Source: JBBRCE01 sp038205115
GTDB taxonomy: Bacteria > Planctomycetota > Planctomycetia > Pirellulales > JBBRCE01
Direction: 5' to 3'
Length of the DNA stretch: 59,743 nucleotides
Assembly: GCA_038205115.1 (NCBI GenBank)
Contig: JBBRCE010000030.1
Span: forward strand, 1-59,743
Position 1 is the first letter of the stretch. The number at the start of each line of letters is the position of its first letter. This document shows, one piece after another, positions 1 to 8,191 of the stretch. Below the pieces are notes generated by a model that saw nothing but the letters and a program-made list of their open reading frames with translations, was not told where the DNA came from and searched no databases. Position numbers and translations under genes: made by a program.

Positions 1-1
1 C

Positions 2-101
2 GCCACTGCCGGACGCCACTGCCGGACGCCACTGCCGGACGCCACTGCCGGACGCCACTGCCGGACGCCACTGCCGGACGCCACTGCCGGACGCCACTGA
101 C
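2..101. repeat. 13-bp tandem repeat, at least seven copies, cut by window edge
   Basis: The unit GCCACTGCCGGAC repeats head to tail seven times without a mismatch (2-92), followed by a partial eighth copy. The array continues to the left edge, so its full length is unknown. It lies just downstream of the E2 stop codon and abuts a perfect inverted repeat (84-110) that shares its sequence. There are no spacers, so it is not a CRISPR array. Confidence 0.95.
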
Positions 102-110
102 GTCCGGCAG
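84..110 (-). terminator. stem-loop downstream of the E2 gene
   Basis: CTGCCGGACG (84-93) and CGTCCGGCAG (101-110) are perfect 10-bp arms around a 7-base loop. The hairpin begins 3 bases after the E2 stop on the minus strand. No T-tract follows, so it may protect the 3' end or act with Rho rather than being a classic intrinsic terminator. Confidence 0.5.
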
Positions 111-112
111 CA

Positions 113-1483
113 CTACGGCGCGAGCAACAGCCGACCGGGCGTTTGCAGGTAGCCAATCACTTCCGTCAGAAAGCGGGCCGCCGTAGCACCGTCGACCAGC
201 CGGTGATCGTACGACAAACTCAGCGGCATCATCATCCGCGCTTCGATTTTGTCGTCGCGAACGACCGGCATTTTCCGTGAACGGCCCAGCAGCAGAATGG
301 CCACTTCGGGATGGTTGATGATCGGCGTGGAGTACGTGCCGCCCACCGCGCCCAAGTTGCTGATGGTGAACGTGCCACCGCGCATCTCGTCGATCGAGAG
401 CGAGGTGTTTTTGGCTTTGGTGGCGATGTCCGTGATGCCTTGCGCGATGTTGGGGATTCGCATCCGATCGACATTGCGAATCACCGGCACAACCAGGCCG
501 CGCGGCGTGTCGATGGCCACGCCCAAGTTGACGTATTCTTTGTAGATGATCTGATTGTTTTCCATGTCAAGCGTGGCGTTGATCGTCGGATGTTGACGCA
601 GCGCCAGGGCAACGGCTTTCATCACAAACGCCAGCGTCGTGAGCTTGACGTTTTCCTTGAGATAGTCGTTAGCGCTTTCTTTGCGAATCCGCTCCAGTTC
701 GGTGACATCGGCATCGTCAAAGTTGGTGACGTGCGGAATGGTGGTCGCCGAACGGACCATGTTATTGGCGATGGTCTTACGAATCTTGGGCAGCGCTTCG
801 CGGCGAATTCCGCCCCAGGAATCGTTTTCCGTTGCGCCCAACTTGCCAGCCGGCGAGAGCGGCGCTGTGGCGTTGGCGTGACGCACGGCGGCAATCACGT
901 CTTCGCGGACGATCCGCCCGCCTTGGCCTGTTCCGGTCACGCGAGAAAGATCGATGCCCAGCTCGCGCGCCAAACGGCGAACGGCCGGGCCGGCCGGTTC
1001 GACTTTGCCGGTTTGCGTCTGGGTCTCTGGTTCAGCAACCGCCGTAGCGGATGTTGCGCGATGTCCGTTGCCGCTGGAAGCCGGCGCTGGTTCCGGCTTG
1101 GACGGTTCGGGCCGCGCCGCTTCGGATTTGGGCGCTGCGGATTTTGGTGCCGCGGCTGGCTTCGTTGCTTCGGTCTTAGGCGTCTCAGGCTTGGCGGCCG
1201 GCGCTTTGGCAGGAGCCGGTTTGGCCGGCGCTGCACCGCCGCCCGCGCCCGCGGCTTGCAGCGTTAAAATCGTCGCGCCCACTTTGACCGTATCGCCAGC
1301 TTTGACATGTACTTTGCTCACCTGACCGGCTTCGGTGCAAGGCACTTCGATCACCGCTTTGTCGGTTTCGATTTCGATCACGCCTTGCTGAGCCTTGACG
1401 ACGTCGCCCTCTTTGACCAGCACGCTGACGATGTCACCCGATTCGATATTTTCGCCCAACGGAGGCAGTTTGAATTCTGGCAT
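113..1483 (-). CDS. aceF: pyruvate dehydrogenase complex E2, dihydrolipoamide acetyltransferase
   Basis: This E2 core subunit moves acetyl groups from E1 to CoA through a swinging lipoyl arm in the cytoplasm. The 456-residue protein has one N-terminal lipoyl domain (about 1-76, lipoyl Lys42 in ETDKAVIEV), a long Ala/Pro/Lys linker (about 77-165), an E3/E1-binding domain (about 166-203, VRRLARELGIDLSRVTGTG) and a catalytic domain (about 225-456). The catalytic HRLVDG signature has His427 and Asp431. It lies 145 bases downstream of the homodimeric E1 gene on the same strand, so the two probably share a transcript. No E3 (lpd) gene is in the window. The partner E1 makes pyruvate the likely substrate. 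The ATG start fits the first residues of the lipoyl domain. Confidence 0.95.
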   Translation of the reverse strand: MPEFKLPPLGENIESGDIVSVLVKEGDVVKAQQGVIEIETDKAVIEVPCTEAGQVSKVHVKAGDTVKVGATILTLQAAGAGGGAAPAKPAPAKAPAAKPETPKTEATKPAAAPKSAAPKSEAARPEPSKPEPAPASSGNGHRATSATAVAEPETQTQTGKVEPAGPAVRRLARELGIDLSRVTGTGQGGRIVREDVIAAVRHANATAPLSPAGKLGATENDSWGGIRREALPKIRKTIANNMVRSATTIPHVTNFDDADVTELERIRKESANDYLKENVKLTTLAFVMKAVALALRQHPTINATLDMENNQIIYKEYVNLGVAIDTPRGLVVPVIRNVDRMRIPNIAQGITDIATKAKNTSLSIDEMRGGTFTISNLGAVGGTYSTPIINHPEVAILLLGRSRKMPVVRDDKIEARMMMPLSLSYDHRLVDGATAARFLTEVIGYLQTPGRLLLAP

Positions 1484-1628
1484 GGTCCTGCACTGATGAA
1501 AGAAGAACGCGCCGTACGAGGCAGGGCGCTGGAAAGGTCCAAATCTGCTGAATGTTTCGAAATGAAGTCGATTTGCCTGGCGGTTCGAGCGTTCGACCGG
1601 AGTCGCTCGACCGGGCAGTGCCGTACCG

Positions 1629-4370
1629 CTACACCGTTAGTGGGTCGGGTTTTTCCGGATCGATGCCCAAATCTGTCATGACCTGCGCCAATTGATCGCG
1701 GGGGAATTGTCCTTGTTCGGCCAAACGCGTCAACGTCGCGAAGACCACGCTTTCCGCATCCACGTCGAAGTGCCGGCGCAAATACGGGCGGGTTTCGCTG
1801 CGACCAAAACCGTCGGTGCCCAGCGCAAATAACCCGCCTGGAATCCAGGGATCGACTTGTTCTGGCACGGCACGCACGTAATCCGAAGCCGCGACAAACA
1901 CGCCTTTCGCGCCTTCGATTGCTTTCTCCAAGTAACTCTGGCGCGGCGGTTGGTTGGGATGCAACATGTTCCAGTGCCGGCAACTGTGGCAATCGCGCCG
2001 CAACTGCGTGTAACTGGTGACGCTCCAAGCCGAACTGCTGACCTGATATTTGTCGGCCAGAATTTCCTGCGCGGCCAGCACGCTGCGCAGAATGGCACCG
2101 CTACCAAACAACTGAGCCTGCGGGCGACCCGCCCCGGCGTCTTTGTGATTGAGTTTGTAAATGCCGTTGATAATGCCTTCTTCGCAGCCTTCCGGCATGG
2201 CCGGCATCTTGTAGTTTTCGTTGGCCACGGTCACGTAATAAATGGCATCTTCGCCTTGCTGATACATCTTCTTCATGCCGTCGAGAATGATGACGGTCGA
2301 TTCGTAAACGTAGGCCGGGTCGTATGGCCGCACGTTGGGATAGGCAATCGCAAACAGATGGCTGTTACCGTCCTGATGCTGTAGGCCTTCGCCGTTAAGC
2401 GTGGTTCGACCGGCGGTTCCGCCAACCAAAAAGCCCTTGCAGCGCGCATCGAGCGCCGCCCAGATCAGATCGCCAATTCGCTGAAAGCCGAACATTGAAT
2501 AGTAGATGAACAGCGGAATCATCGGCACGCCGTGGCTGGCGTACGCGGTGCCGGCCGCAATGAACGAGGCCATCGAACCGGCCTCGGTAATGCCTTCTTC
2601 GAGAATCTGGCCGTCTTTGGCTTCGCGATAATACAACACCTGATCCGAATCGACCGGCTCGTAAAGCTGGCCCGCATGGGCGTAAATGCCGCTCTGCTTG
2701 AACAGCGCTTCCATACCGAACGTGCGCGATTCGTCCGGCACGATCGGCACCATGTACTTGCCGACCTTCTTGTCCTTCATCAGCGAACCGAGCAGCGTGA
2801 CCACGCCGGTGGTGGTCGAAACCTCGCGGCCGACGCTTTTTTCGATGAAGCCACGGTACTCGTCGAGCGTAGGCGTTTTGAGCGGCAGCGGCACCATCGG
2901 TCGGCCGGGCACGTAGCCGCCTAGCTCTTTGCGACGGGCGTTGAGATATTTCATTTCGACACTGTCTTCAGCGGGTCGATAGAACGGCGCCTTGGACAAT
3001 TCTTCGTCAGAGATCGGAATGCCAAATCGCGCGCGGAATTCGCGCAGCTCTTCGTCATTCATCTTCTTTTGGTTGTGGGTCATGTTGCGGCCTTCGCCGG
3101 CTTCGCCCAGCCCATAACCCTTGACTGTGTGGGCCAAGATCACCGTCGGCTTGCCCTTGCATTCGACGGCCGCTTTGTAGGCAGCGTAAACCTTTTCCGG
3201 ATCGTGGCCGCCGCGCTTGAGCTTGTGCAATTTTTCGTCTGAGAGGTGGCTGGCGAGTTCCGCCAATTCGGGATATTTGCCAAAGAAATGTTCGCGAATG
3301 TACGAGCCCGGCATGACCGTGTACTTCTGATATTCGCCGTCGACGACTTCGGCCATTCGTTTCGCGAGCACGCCTTTTTTGTCGGCTTGCAACAACGGAT
3401 CCCAGTCGCTACCCCAAATGACTTTGATGACGTTCCAGCCCGCGCCACGGAAGATGCCTTCAAGTTCTTGAATGATCTTGCCGTTGCCGCGTACTGGGCC
3501 GTCGAGCCGTTGCAGGTTGCAATTGATGACGAAGATCAGATTATCGCAGGCTTCTCGCGCGGCGAGTGTGATGGCACCCAGCGTTTCTGGTTCGTCAGTT
3601 TCGCCGTCGCCCAAAAAGGCCCAAACGTGTGAGCCGCTGGTATTTTTGATGCCGCGATCTTGCAGATACTTATTGAACCGCGCCTGATAGATGGCCATGA
3701 TGGGCGCCAGGCCCATCGACACCGTGGGAAACTCCCAAAAATGCGGCATCAGCCAGGGATGCGGATACGACGACAAGCCGCCGCCGGGGTGCATCTCACG
3801 GCGGAAGTTTTCCAATTGCCGCTCGTTGAGTCGGCCTTCCAAAAACGCGCGGGCGTAGATGCCCGGCGAGGCATGGCCTTGAAAGTAAATCTGGTCGCCG
3901 GAATAGTCGTCGCTCTTGCCGCGAAAAAAGTGATTGAATGCCACTTCATATAGCGTCGCGGCCGAGGCAAATGTCGAAATATGGCCGCCGGTGCCGCCGT
4001 CAGGATCGCGATTGGCGCGCACGACCATGGCCATGGCGTTCCAGCGGATGATGCTCTTGATCCGCCGCTCGATCTCACGATTGCCCGGGAATGGCGGCTG
4101 TTTGTCGGTCGGAATCGTGTTGATGTACGGCGTGGTGGCGGAAAACGGAATCTCGACGCCTGCCCGATACGCTTCTTGCTCCAGCACTTTAAGCAAGAAA
4201 TTGACGCGTTCCGGACCTTTGCTGTCCAGAACGTATTTCAGCGACTCCAGCCATTCGGCCGTCTCTTGAGGGTCGAGGTCCTGCACGCCGCCTAATACTT
4301 GCTCGTCGACTTCCACCGTTCCATCATTGGAATCGACGTCAACTTCTTCGCTGGTATCGCTTTGAGCCAT
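1629..4370 (-). CDS. aceE: pyruvate dehydrogenase E1 component, homodimeric type
   Basis: Thiamine-diphosphate-dependent decarboxylase that acetylates the lipoyl group of E2. The 913-residue length fits the homodimeric AceE family of about 890, plus an acidic N-terminal tail of about 25 residues. The ThDP/Mg motif starts with GDGETDEPE at residues 254-262 and ends at VINCN near 281-285. Other conserved blocks include the GTGGH region (about 126-130) and YYVTVANENY in the C-terminal half. The ATG at 4370 has an AAAGGA ribosome-binding site about 10 bases upstream. It is first in the E1-E2 pair, with 315 non-coding bases upstream where its promoter should lie. Confidence 0.96.
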   Translation of the reverse strand: MAQSDTSEEVDVDSNDGTVEVDEQVLGGVQDLDPQETAEWLESLKYVLDSKGPERVNFLLKVLEQEAYRAGVEIPFSATTPYINTIPTDKQPPFPGNREIERRIKSIIRWNAMAMVVRANRDPDGGTGGHISTFASAATLYEVAFNHFFRGKSDDYSGDQIYFQGHASPGIYARAFLEGRLNERQLENFRREMHPGGGLSSYPHPWLMPHFWEFPTVSMGLAPIMAIYQARFNKYLQDRGIKNTSGSHVWAFLGDGETDEPETLGAITLAAREACDNLIFVINCNLQRLDGPVRGNGKIIQELEGIFRGAGWNVIKVIWGSDWDPLLQADKKGVLAKRMAEVVDGEYQKYTVMPGSYIREHFFGKYPELAELASHLSDEKLHKLKRGGHDPEKVYAAYKAAVECKGKPTVILAHTVKGYGLGEAGEGRNMTHNQKKMNDEELREFRARFGIPISDEELSKAPFYRPAEDSVEMKYLNARRKELGGYVPGRPMVPLPLKTPTLDEYRGFIEKSVGREVSTTTGVVTLLGSLMKDKKVGKYMVPIVPDESRTFGMEALFKQSGIYAHAGQLYEPVDSDQVLYYREAKDGQILEEGITEAGSMASFIAAGTAYASHGVPMIPLFIYYSMFGFQRIGDLIWAALDARCKGFLVGGTAGRTTLNGEGLQHQDGNSHLFAIAYPNVRPYDPAYVYESTVIILDGMKKMYQQGEDAIYYVTVANENYKMPAMPEGCEEGIINGIYKLNHKDAGAGRPQAQLFGSGAILRSVLAAQEILADKYQVSSSAWSVTSYTQLRRDCHSCRHWNMLHPNQPPRQSYLEKAIEGAKGVFVAASDYVRAVPEQVDPWIPGGLFALGTDGFGRSETRPYLRRHFDVDAESVVFATLTRLAEQGQFPRDQLAQVMTDLGIDPEKPDPLTV

Positions 4371-4685
4371 GCGGCACGCATCCTTTAACTGACGATTGCT
4401 GGCAACTCTCGACTGACTACGTTCCGAACCGAATCGGCGCTTCGTTCCGCGACCAACGGGCAGTCATCATGGGTCGCACAACCGGCAATTATCGTCCAGT
4501 CAATCCATTCGGTAAAGAGCTAAACGCGCGTGATTTGGATTGCTGCGATTGAAACTGGCGAATTGTCAGGCGGCCTGCTATTAGCAAAGCTTATGCAGTC
4601 GCCCCTCCGAAACCGTTGGGTTTGTGCCGAACGTCTTAACTTTCGCTGCGTCGCGGCATTCTCTGTTAACGACAGCTGCACGGAA
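4371..4685. other. intergenic region upstream of aceE
   Basis: These 315 bases separate the E1 start from the stop of the MnmE-like gene. Apart from the aceE ribosome-binding site near 4380, I see no ORF with coding character, no strong hairpin and no clear promoter. It presumably carries the aceE promoter. Confidence 0.5.
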
Positions 4686-5795
4686 TCAGGTTAGCGACTG
4701 CCGCAGGCTTTGCAGCATTTGCACCACACTTTGATCGAATGGCACGGCCGCTCCGCGCTCTGGCTCAGTTGGCATCAGGCGAAGAGTGATCTCGTCAATC
4801 AATGTCGACAAACCCTCGCCGTGCAGCGCGCTCACACGGATGTCGTTGGCAGCAGTCGCGCATGCCTGCTCGGACGGTTGCGTCGCTAACGTGGTCTGCA
4901 AATCGATTTTGTTCAGCACGACGAGCGCTTCGGGCCAGGCTTCGCACAATGTTTGATTTTCAACCGTCCAGGGCCGCGAGCAGTCGAACGTCAGCACCAC
5001 CAGGTCTGCCGAAGTCATCTGCTGCCGAGCGCGCTCGATTCCGGCGCGCTCGATCGGATCCGCGTCTCGACGCAGACCGGCCGTGTCGGAAAGTTCGATC
5101 GGCCAGCCGCGAAAGGCGGTCACGGCAGAAACCACATCCCGGGTTGTGCCTGGCTCGTCGAACACCAGCGACCGCTGATAGCCCACCAAGGCGTTGATCA
5201 AGCTGCTTTTTCCGACGTTGGGCGGTCCGGCCAGCGCCACCTGCCAAGGCCGCGTCAGGTGGCTGCCGAGCGCGGTCCACTGCAGCACGCGATCGATCTC
5301 TTCGATTGCTTTTGCGTGCAACCCAGCGGCAATCATCGTGCGAATGTTCTGCAGTGCGTAGGCCATGGCGCCGTTGAACTGGTCGAGCAAGATCAGTGCC
5401 GTGCGTTCCGTGCAGGCATGCTGCAATTGCTGCCCGGCCAACTGGTTGAATCGATTTCCGGATTGGAGTTCGTAGTAAGACTCCTTCGAAACTTGGCTGC
5501 AGCCGTGCTCGCGGAGCGCAGTTCGGATGCGCATCACCGCGGCGTGACCGCCGTGGCAATGAATTTCCAATGTTTCGTCTGCGGTGCGGCAAACCACCAA
5601 CTCTTCGACCGCTTGCCGCCCCCAGTTGCCGAAGACAATGCGATTGAGCGGCTGAAGGTTTAACGCTTTGCCGTTAGCGGCGACGAATTCCTGCGAGCAG
5701 ACCTCGATTGCTTGTGGACCAAACACCAAAATCACAGCCACCGCGCCGCGACCTGGCGGAGTCAAGGCAACGAAATGCGTGGCGCTGTGTGTCAT
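4686..5795 (-). CDS. divergent MnmE/TrmE-like GTPase
   Basis: True MnmE works with MnmG to modify U34 of certain tRNAs. This 369-residue protein keeps an N-terminal TrmE-like domain (LTPPGRGAVAV, ETLEIHCHGG) and a Ras-like G domain: G1 GPPNVGKSS at 190-198, PGTTRD at 215-220, DTAG at 237-240 and NKID at 295-298. It is about 80 residues shorter than typical MnmE. The helical part before the G domain is reduced, the helical part after it is nearly absent, and the C-terminal Cys-Ile-Gly-Lys signature needed for tRNA modification is missing. It overlaps coaX by 4 bases (ATGA), so the two are translationally coupled. It is best called an MnmE-like paralog of unknown function. A genuine mnmE may lie elsewhere in the genome. 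Confidence 0.8.
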   Translation of the reverse strand: MTHSATHFVALTPPGRGAVAVILVFGPQAIEVCSQEFVAANGKALNLQPLNRIVFGNWGRQAVEELVVCRTADETLEIHCHGGHAAVMRIRTALREHGCSQVSKESYYELQSGNRFNQLAGQQLQHACTERTALILLDQFNGAMAYALQNIRTMIAAGLHAKAIEEIDRVLQWTALGSHLTRPWQVALAGPPNVGKSSLINALVGYQRSLVFDEPGTTRDVVSAVTAFRGWPIELSDTAGLRRDADPIERAGIERARQQMTSADLVVLTFDCSRPWTVENQTLCEAWPEALVVLNKIDLQTTLATQPSEQACATAANDIRVSALHGEGLSTLIDEITLRLMPTEPERGAAVPFDQSVVQMLQSLRQSLT

Positions 5796-6586
5796 CGCCG
5801 CGACGCCAGGACGATTCCGCCCAACACCAGATCAGGCACATGCGCGGCTTCCGCACCGAGGGCCTCGGCGAACAGCGGCGCGAACCCACCGCTCAAAAAA
5901 AGTTGCGGTGGCGCACCGGCGCGGATTGCATAATGCGCGGCCAGTTCGCGCATCGCGCCCACCGCGCCCCAAAACAGGCCCGACTCCATCGCTTCGCGGG
6001 TCGAGCGGCCGACCGGTTCGGGCGGCGCATCGCCTGCAACCAATTTGATTTCCGGCAAAAGATCGCAAGCGGCGGACAACGTTTGCGCGGCCAAGCGCAT
6101 GCCGGGCAAAATCGCGCCGCCCAAAAACTGGCCATCGGCCGAAATTAAATCGACCGTCATGGCCGTGCCGACGTCAACCACCACCGCAGGTCGCCGCGCC
6201 GCGCGAAGAAAGTTGGCTGCCACGGCGGCTGCCAAGCGGTCCATGCCTACCTGCCCCGGTTGAGGCAGCGCAACCCGCAGAGGTAAATCGGCAAATGTCA
6301 ACAACTGCGATTGATGGGCGGGCCAACGACGAGCGATCAACGTCATCAGCGCCGCGCTCATCGCGCGATTGACGCTGACGATCCGCCAAATGGCCGGTGA
6401 TTGTGCCAGATCGTGAAGCCAGGAATCGATCTGTTCGGCGGCGATGGTTTCGGCTGCGCTAGCAATTTCCAGCGTGCGAATGGGCTGCGGCCAAACGCCG
6501 CGCGGAGTGGCTTCGAACAGTCCCAGCTTGGTGCGGCTGTTGCCAATGTCAACCGCAATCATCGGCGGCGAAACAGAGGCCGTCAT
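5792..6586 (-). CDS. coaX: type III pantothenate kinase
   Basis: This enzyme phosphorylates pantothenate in the first committed step of coenzyme A synthesis. The 264-residue protein carries the ASKHA-fold signatures of CoaX: phosphate-1 loop DIGNSRTKLG at the N-terminus, GQVGMDRLAA in the middle, the phosphate-2 motif VVDVGTAMTVD, and LFLSGGFAPLF near the C-terminus. The start codon overlaps the obg stop by one base (TAATG), and its stop overlaps the next gene. This makes obg-coaX-GTPase a coupled unit. The usual neighbour birA is absent. Confidence 0.93.
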   Translation of the reverse strand: MTASVSPPMIAVDIGNSRTKLGLFEATPRGVWPQPIRTLEIASAAETIAAEQIDSWLHDLAQSPAIWRIVSVNRAMSAALMTLIARRWPAHQSQLLTFADLPLRVALPQPGQVGMDRLAAAVAANFLRAARRPAVVVDVGTAMTVDLISADGQFLGGAILPGMRLAAQTLSAACDLLPEIKLVAGDAPPEPVGRSTREAMESGLFWGAVGAMRELAAHYAIRAGAPPQLFLSGGFAPLFAEALGAEAAHVPDLVLGGIVLASRR

Positions 6587-7602
6587 TAAACACTCGCAGC
6601 CAGGCGGGCCGCATCGCGCTCGTCCAGTGTCCGAGCGATGGCGTACAGAAGTTTATCGAGGCCTTCACCGGTCACCGCCGACATCAGCAGCACTTCGCCG
6701 CCCGTTTGCAACTGCAGCTTGTCGCGCAGCGCGTGCGATTCTGGCAACTCGGCCTTGCTCACGACGACGATTTCCGGCCGATGGCCAAGCTCGACATCGT
6801 ACTGTTCCAACTCCGCGCGCACATGGGCGTAGTTGGTCAGCGGATCAGTCTCATCAGTAGGCGATGGCTCAACCAGATGCACTAAAATTCCAGCGCGTTC
6901 GATGTGTCGCAGAAATTCATGCCCCAGGCCGACGCCGGCATGCGCGCCTTCGATCAAGCCGGGCAGATCGGCCATCACAAACGATCGATCGGGATGAATT
7001 TCAACCAGCCCGAGATTTGGAAACTTGGTGGTAAACGGATACGAGGCGATCTCCGGTCGGGCGCGCGACAAACGACTGAGCAGCGTGCTCTTGCCGGCGT
7101 TGGGTTTACCGATCAAGCCGACGTCCGCAATGACTTTGAGTTCCAGCATCAGCAACCGGCTTTCGCCATCGCCGCCAGGCGTGTGATCGCGAGGGGCTCG
7201 GTTGGTGGCCGATTTGAACCGCACGTTTCCCATGCCCCCGCGCCCGCCGCGCGCCACAATCACCTGCTCGCCCGGCGTGGCCAAATCTTTCATGATGATA
7301 TTAGTTGCGGCGTCGCGGACCACTGTGCCGCACGGCACCAGCAGCAGCAGATCCTCGGCGCTCGAGCCGTGACAGTTGCTGCCCGAACCCGGCATACCGC
7401 TCTTGGCGTTCCAATGTTTGCGATGTGCCAGGGCCGAAAGACTATCGACACCTTGCTCGGCGCGCATGATGATGCTGCCGCCATGCCCGCCGTCGCCGCC
7501 ATCGGGGCCGCCTCGCGGGGCGAATTTTTCTCGACGGAAGCTCATGCAGCCATTGCCGCCACGACCGGCCGCCACTCGAATTTCCACGCGATCCACAAAC
7601 AT
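6586..7602 (-). CDS. obgE: Obg-family GTPase (ObgE/CgtA)
   Basis: Essential GTPase linked to assembly of the 50S ribosomal subunit and stress signalling. The 338-residue protein has the glycine-rich Obg fold (about 1-158, FRREKFAPRGGPDGGDGG) and a G domain with GKPNAGKST (165-173), switch/G3 DLPGLIEG (212-219) and a G5-like SAVTG. The G4 specificity motif is odd: where most Obg proteins have NKxD, this one has SKAE (282-285). The start is secure because the N-terminal MFVDRVEIRVAAG matches family starts. An intrinsic terminator ends 10 bases before this ATG, and the ribosome-binding site is weak. Confidence 0.95.
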   Translation of the reverse strand: MFVDRVEIRVAAGRGGNGCMSFRREKFAPRGGPDGGDGGHGGSIIMRAEQGVDSLSALAHRKHWNAKSGMPGSGSNCHGSSAEDLLLLVPCGTVVRDAATNIIMKDLATPGEQVIVARGGRGGMGNVRFKSATNRAPRDHTPGGDGESRLLMLELKVIADVGLIGKPNAGKSTLLSRLSRARPEIASYPFTTKFPNLGLVEIHPDRSFVMADLPGLIEGAHAGVGLGHEFLRHIERAGILVHLVEPSPTDETDPLTNYAHVRAELEQYDVELGHRPEIVVVSKAELPESHALRDKLQLQTGGEVLLMSAVTGEGLDKLLYAIARTLDERDAARLAASV

Positions 7603-7612
7603 AGTTCACCAC

Positions 7613-7644
7613 AAAAAAAGGGATGCTCCAGATGGGAACATCCC
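7613..7644 (-). terminator. intrinsic terminator between rpmA and obgE, in the obgE leader
   Basis: On the minus strand a 10-bp stem (7644-7635 with 7629-7620, one U-G pair) closes on a 5-base loop and is followed by seven T residues (7619-7613). It ends only 10 bases before the obgE ATG. It would stop rpmA transcripts and could act as an attenuator for obgE. Confidence 0.8.
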
Positions 7645-7805
7645 TCTACCTTATAAGTTCTGCAGAACAATCGCAATTGGCAAGACACCGATGGCAACCG
7701 CTCGAAACGCGCCCGGCTCAAGCCGTGAGCCGCTTTCGTTGCGCATCAGTCGACGTCCAACTTGCCTACGATGAGGCGGCTTATCCGGCCAGCCACGCCG
7801 ACGGC

Positions 7806-8054
7806 TCAGCCGGCCAACTCAACATTGATGCGGCGACCTTCGCGATCGAATTTCACCACGCCATCAACCAAGGCGAACAGGGTGAAATCTTTGCCTTGCC
7901 CCACGCCGCTGCCGGGGTGAAATTTATTGCCCACCTGGCGCACCAGAATATTACCGGCGTAAACCTGTTCTCCGCCATACTTCTTGACGCCGCGCTTCTG
8001 TGGCTGCGAGTCGCGTCCGTTGCGGCTGGAGCCCTGACCTTTTTTATGTGCCAT
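7806..8054 (-). CDS. rpmA: 50S ribosomal protein L27
   Basis: L27 lies near the peptidyl-transferase centre of the large ribosomal subunit. The 82-residue product starts MAHKKGQGSSRNGRDS and contains KYGGEQVYAGNILVRQ and HPGSGVGQGKD, all standard L27 signatures. The open frame extends further upstream, but the ATG at 8054 gives the canonical start. L27 usually follows rplU (L21). Here the upstream gene is an unrelated secreted protein closed by its own terminator, so rpmA needs its own promoter in the 73 bases between that terminator and its start. It precedes obgE, the usual downstream partner. Confidence 0.97.
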   Translation of the reverse strand: MAHKKGQGSSRNGRDSQPQKRGVKKYGGEQVYAGNILVRQVGNKFHPGSGVGQGKDFTLFALVDGVVKFDREGRRINVELAG

Positions 8055-8127
8055 GACAAAATCTCCCTGAGGCGACCGTGTGGGCGCCCAACTGTTTAAC
8101 GGCTGGCTTAAAAAAGCCGCCTGCAAT

Positions 8128-8161
8128 AAAAAAGAACCCAGGGAAGCAAATCCCCAGGTTC
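8128..8161 (-). terminator. intrinsic terminator after the secreted protein gene
   Basis: On the minus strand an 11-bp stem (two G-U pairs) is formed by 8161-8151 and 8144-8134 around a 6-base loop. It is followed by six T residues (8133-8128). It lies 30 bases after the stop of the gene at 8192-9220. Confidence 0.85.
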
Positions 8162-8191
8162 TCATGAAATTCGAACTGAGAAACCGCAAAT

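Noticed and set aside
2..101. CRISPR array at the left edge
   Set aside because: The 13-bp units are directly adjacent with no spacers and lie beside a hairpin of the same sequence; it is a tandem repeat.
311..1267. 318-residue plus-strand frame over aceF
   Set aside because: It lies antisense to the clearly conserved E2 gene, and its Arg/Gly/Phe-rich composition is a shadow of the Ala/Pro linker codons.
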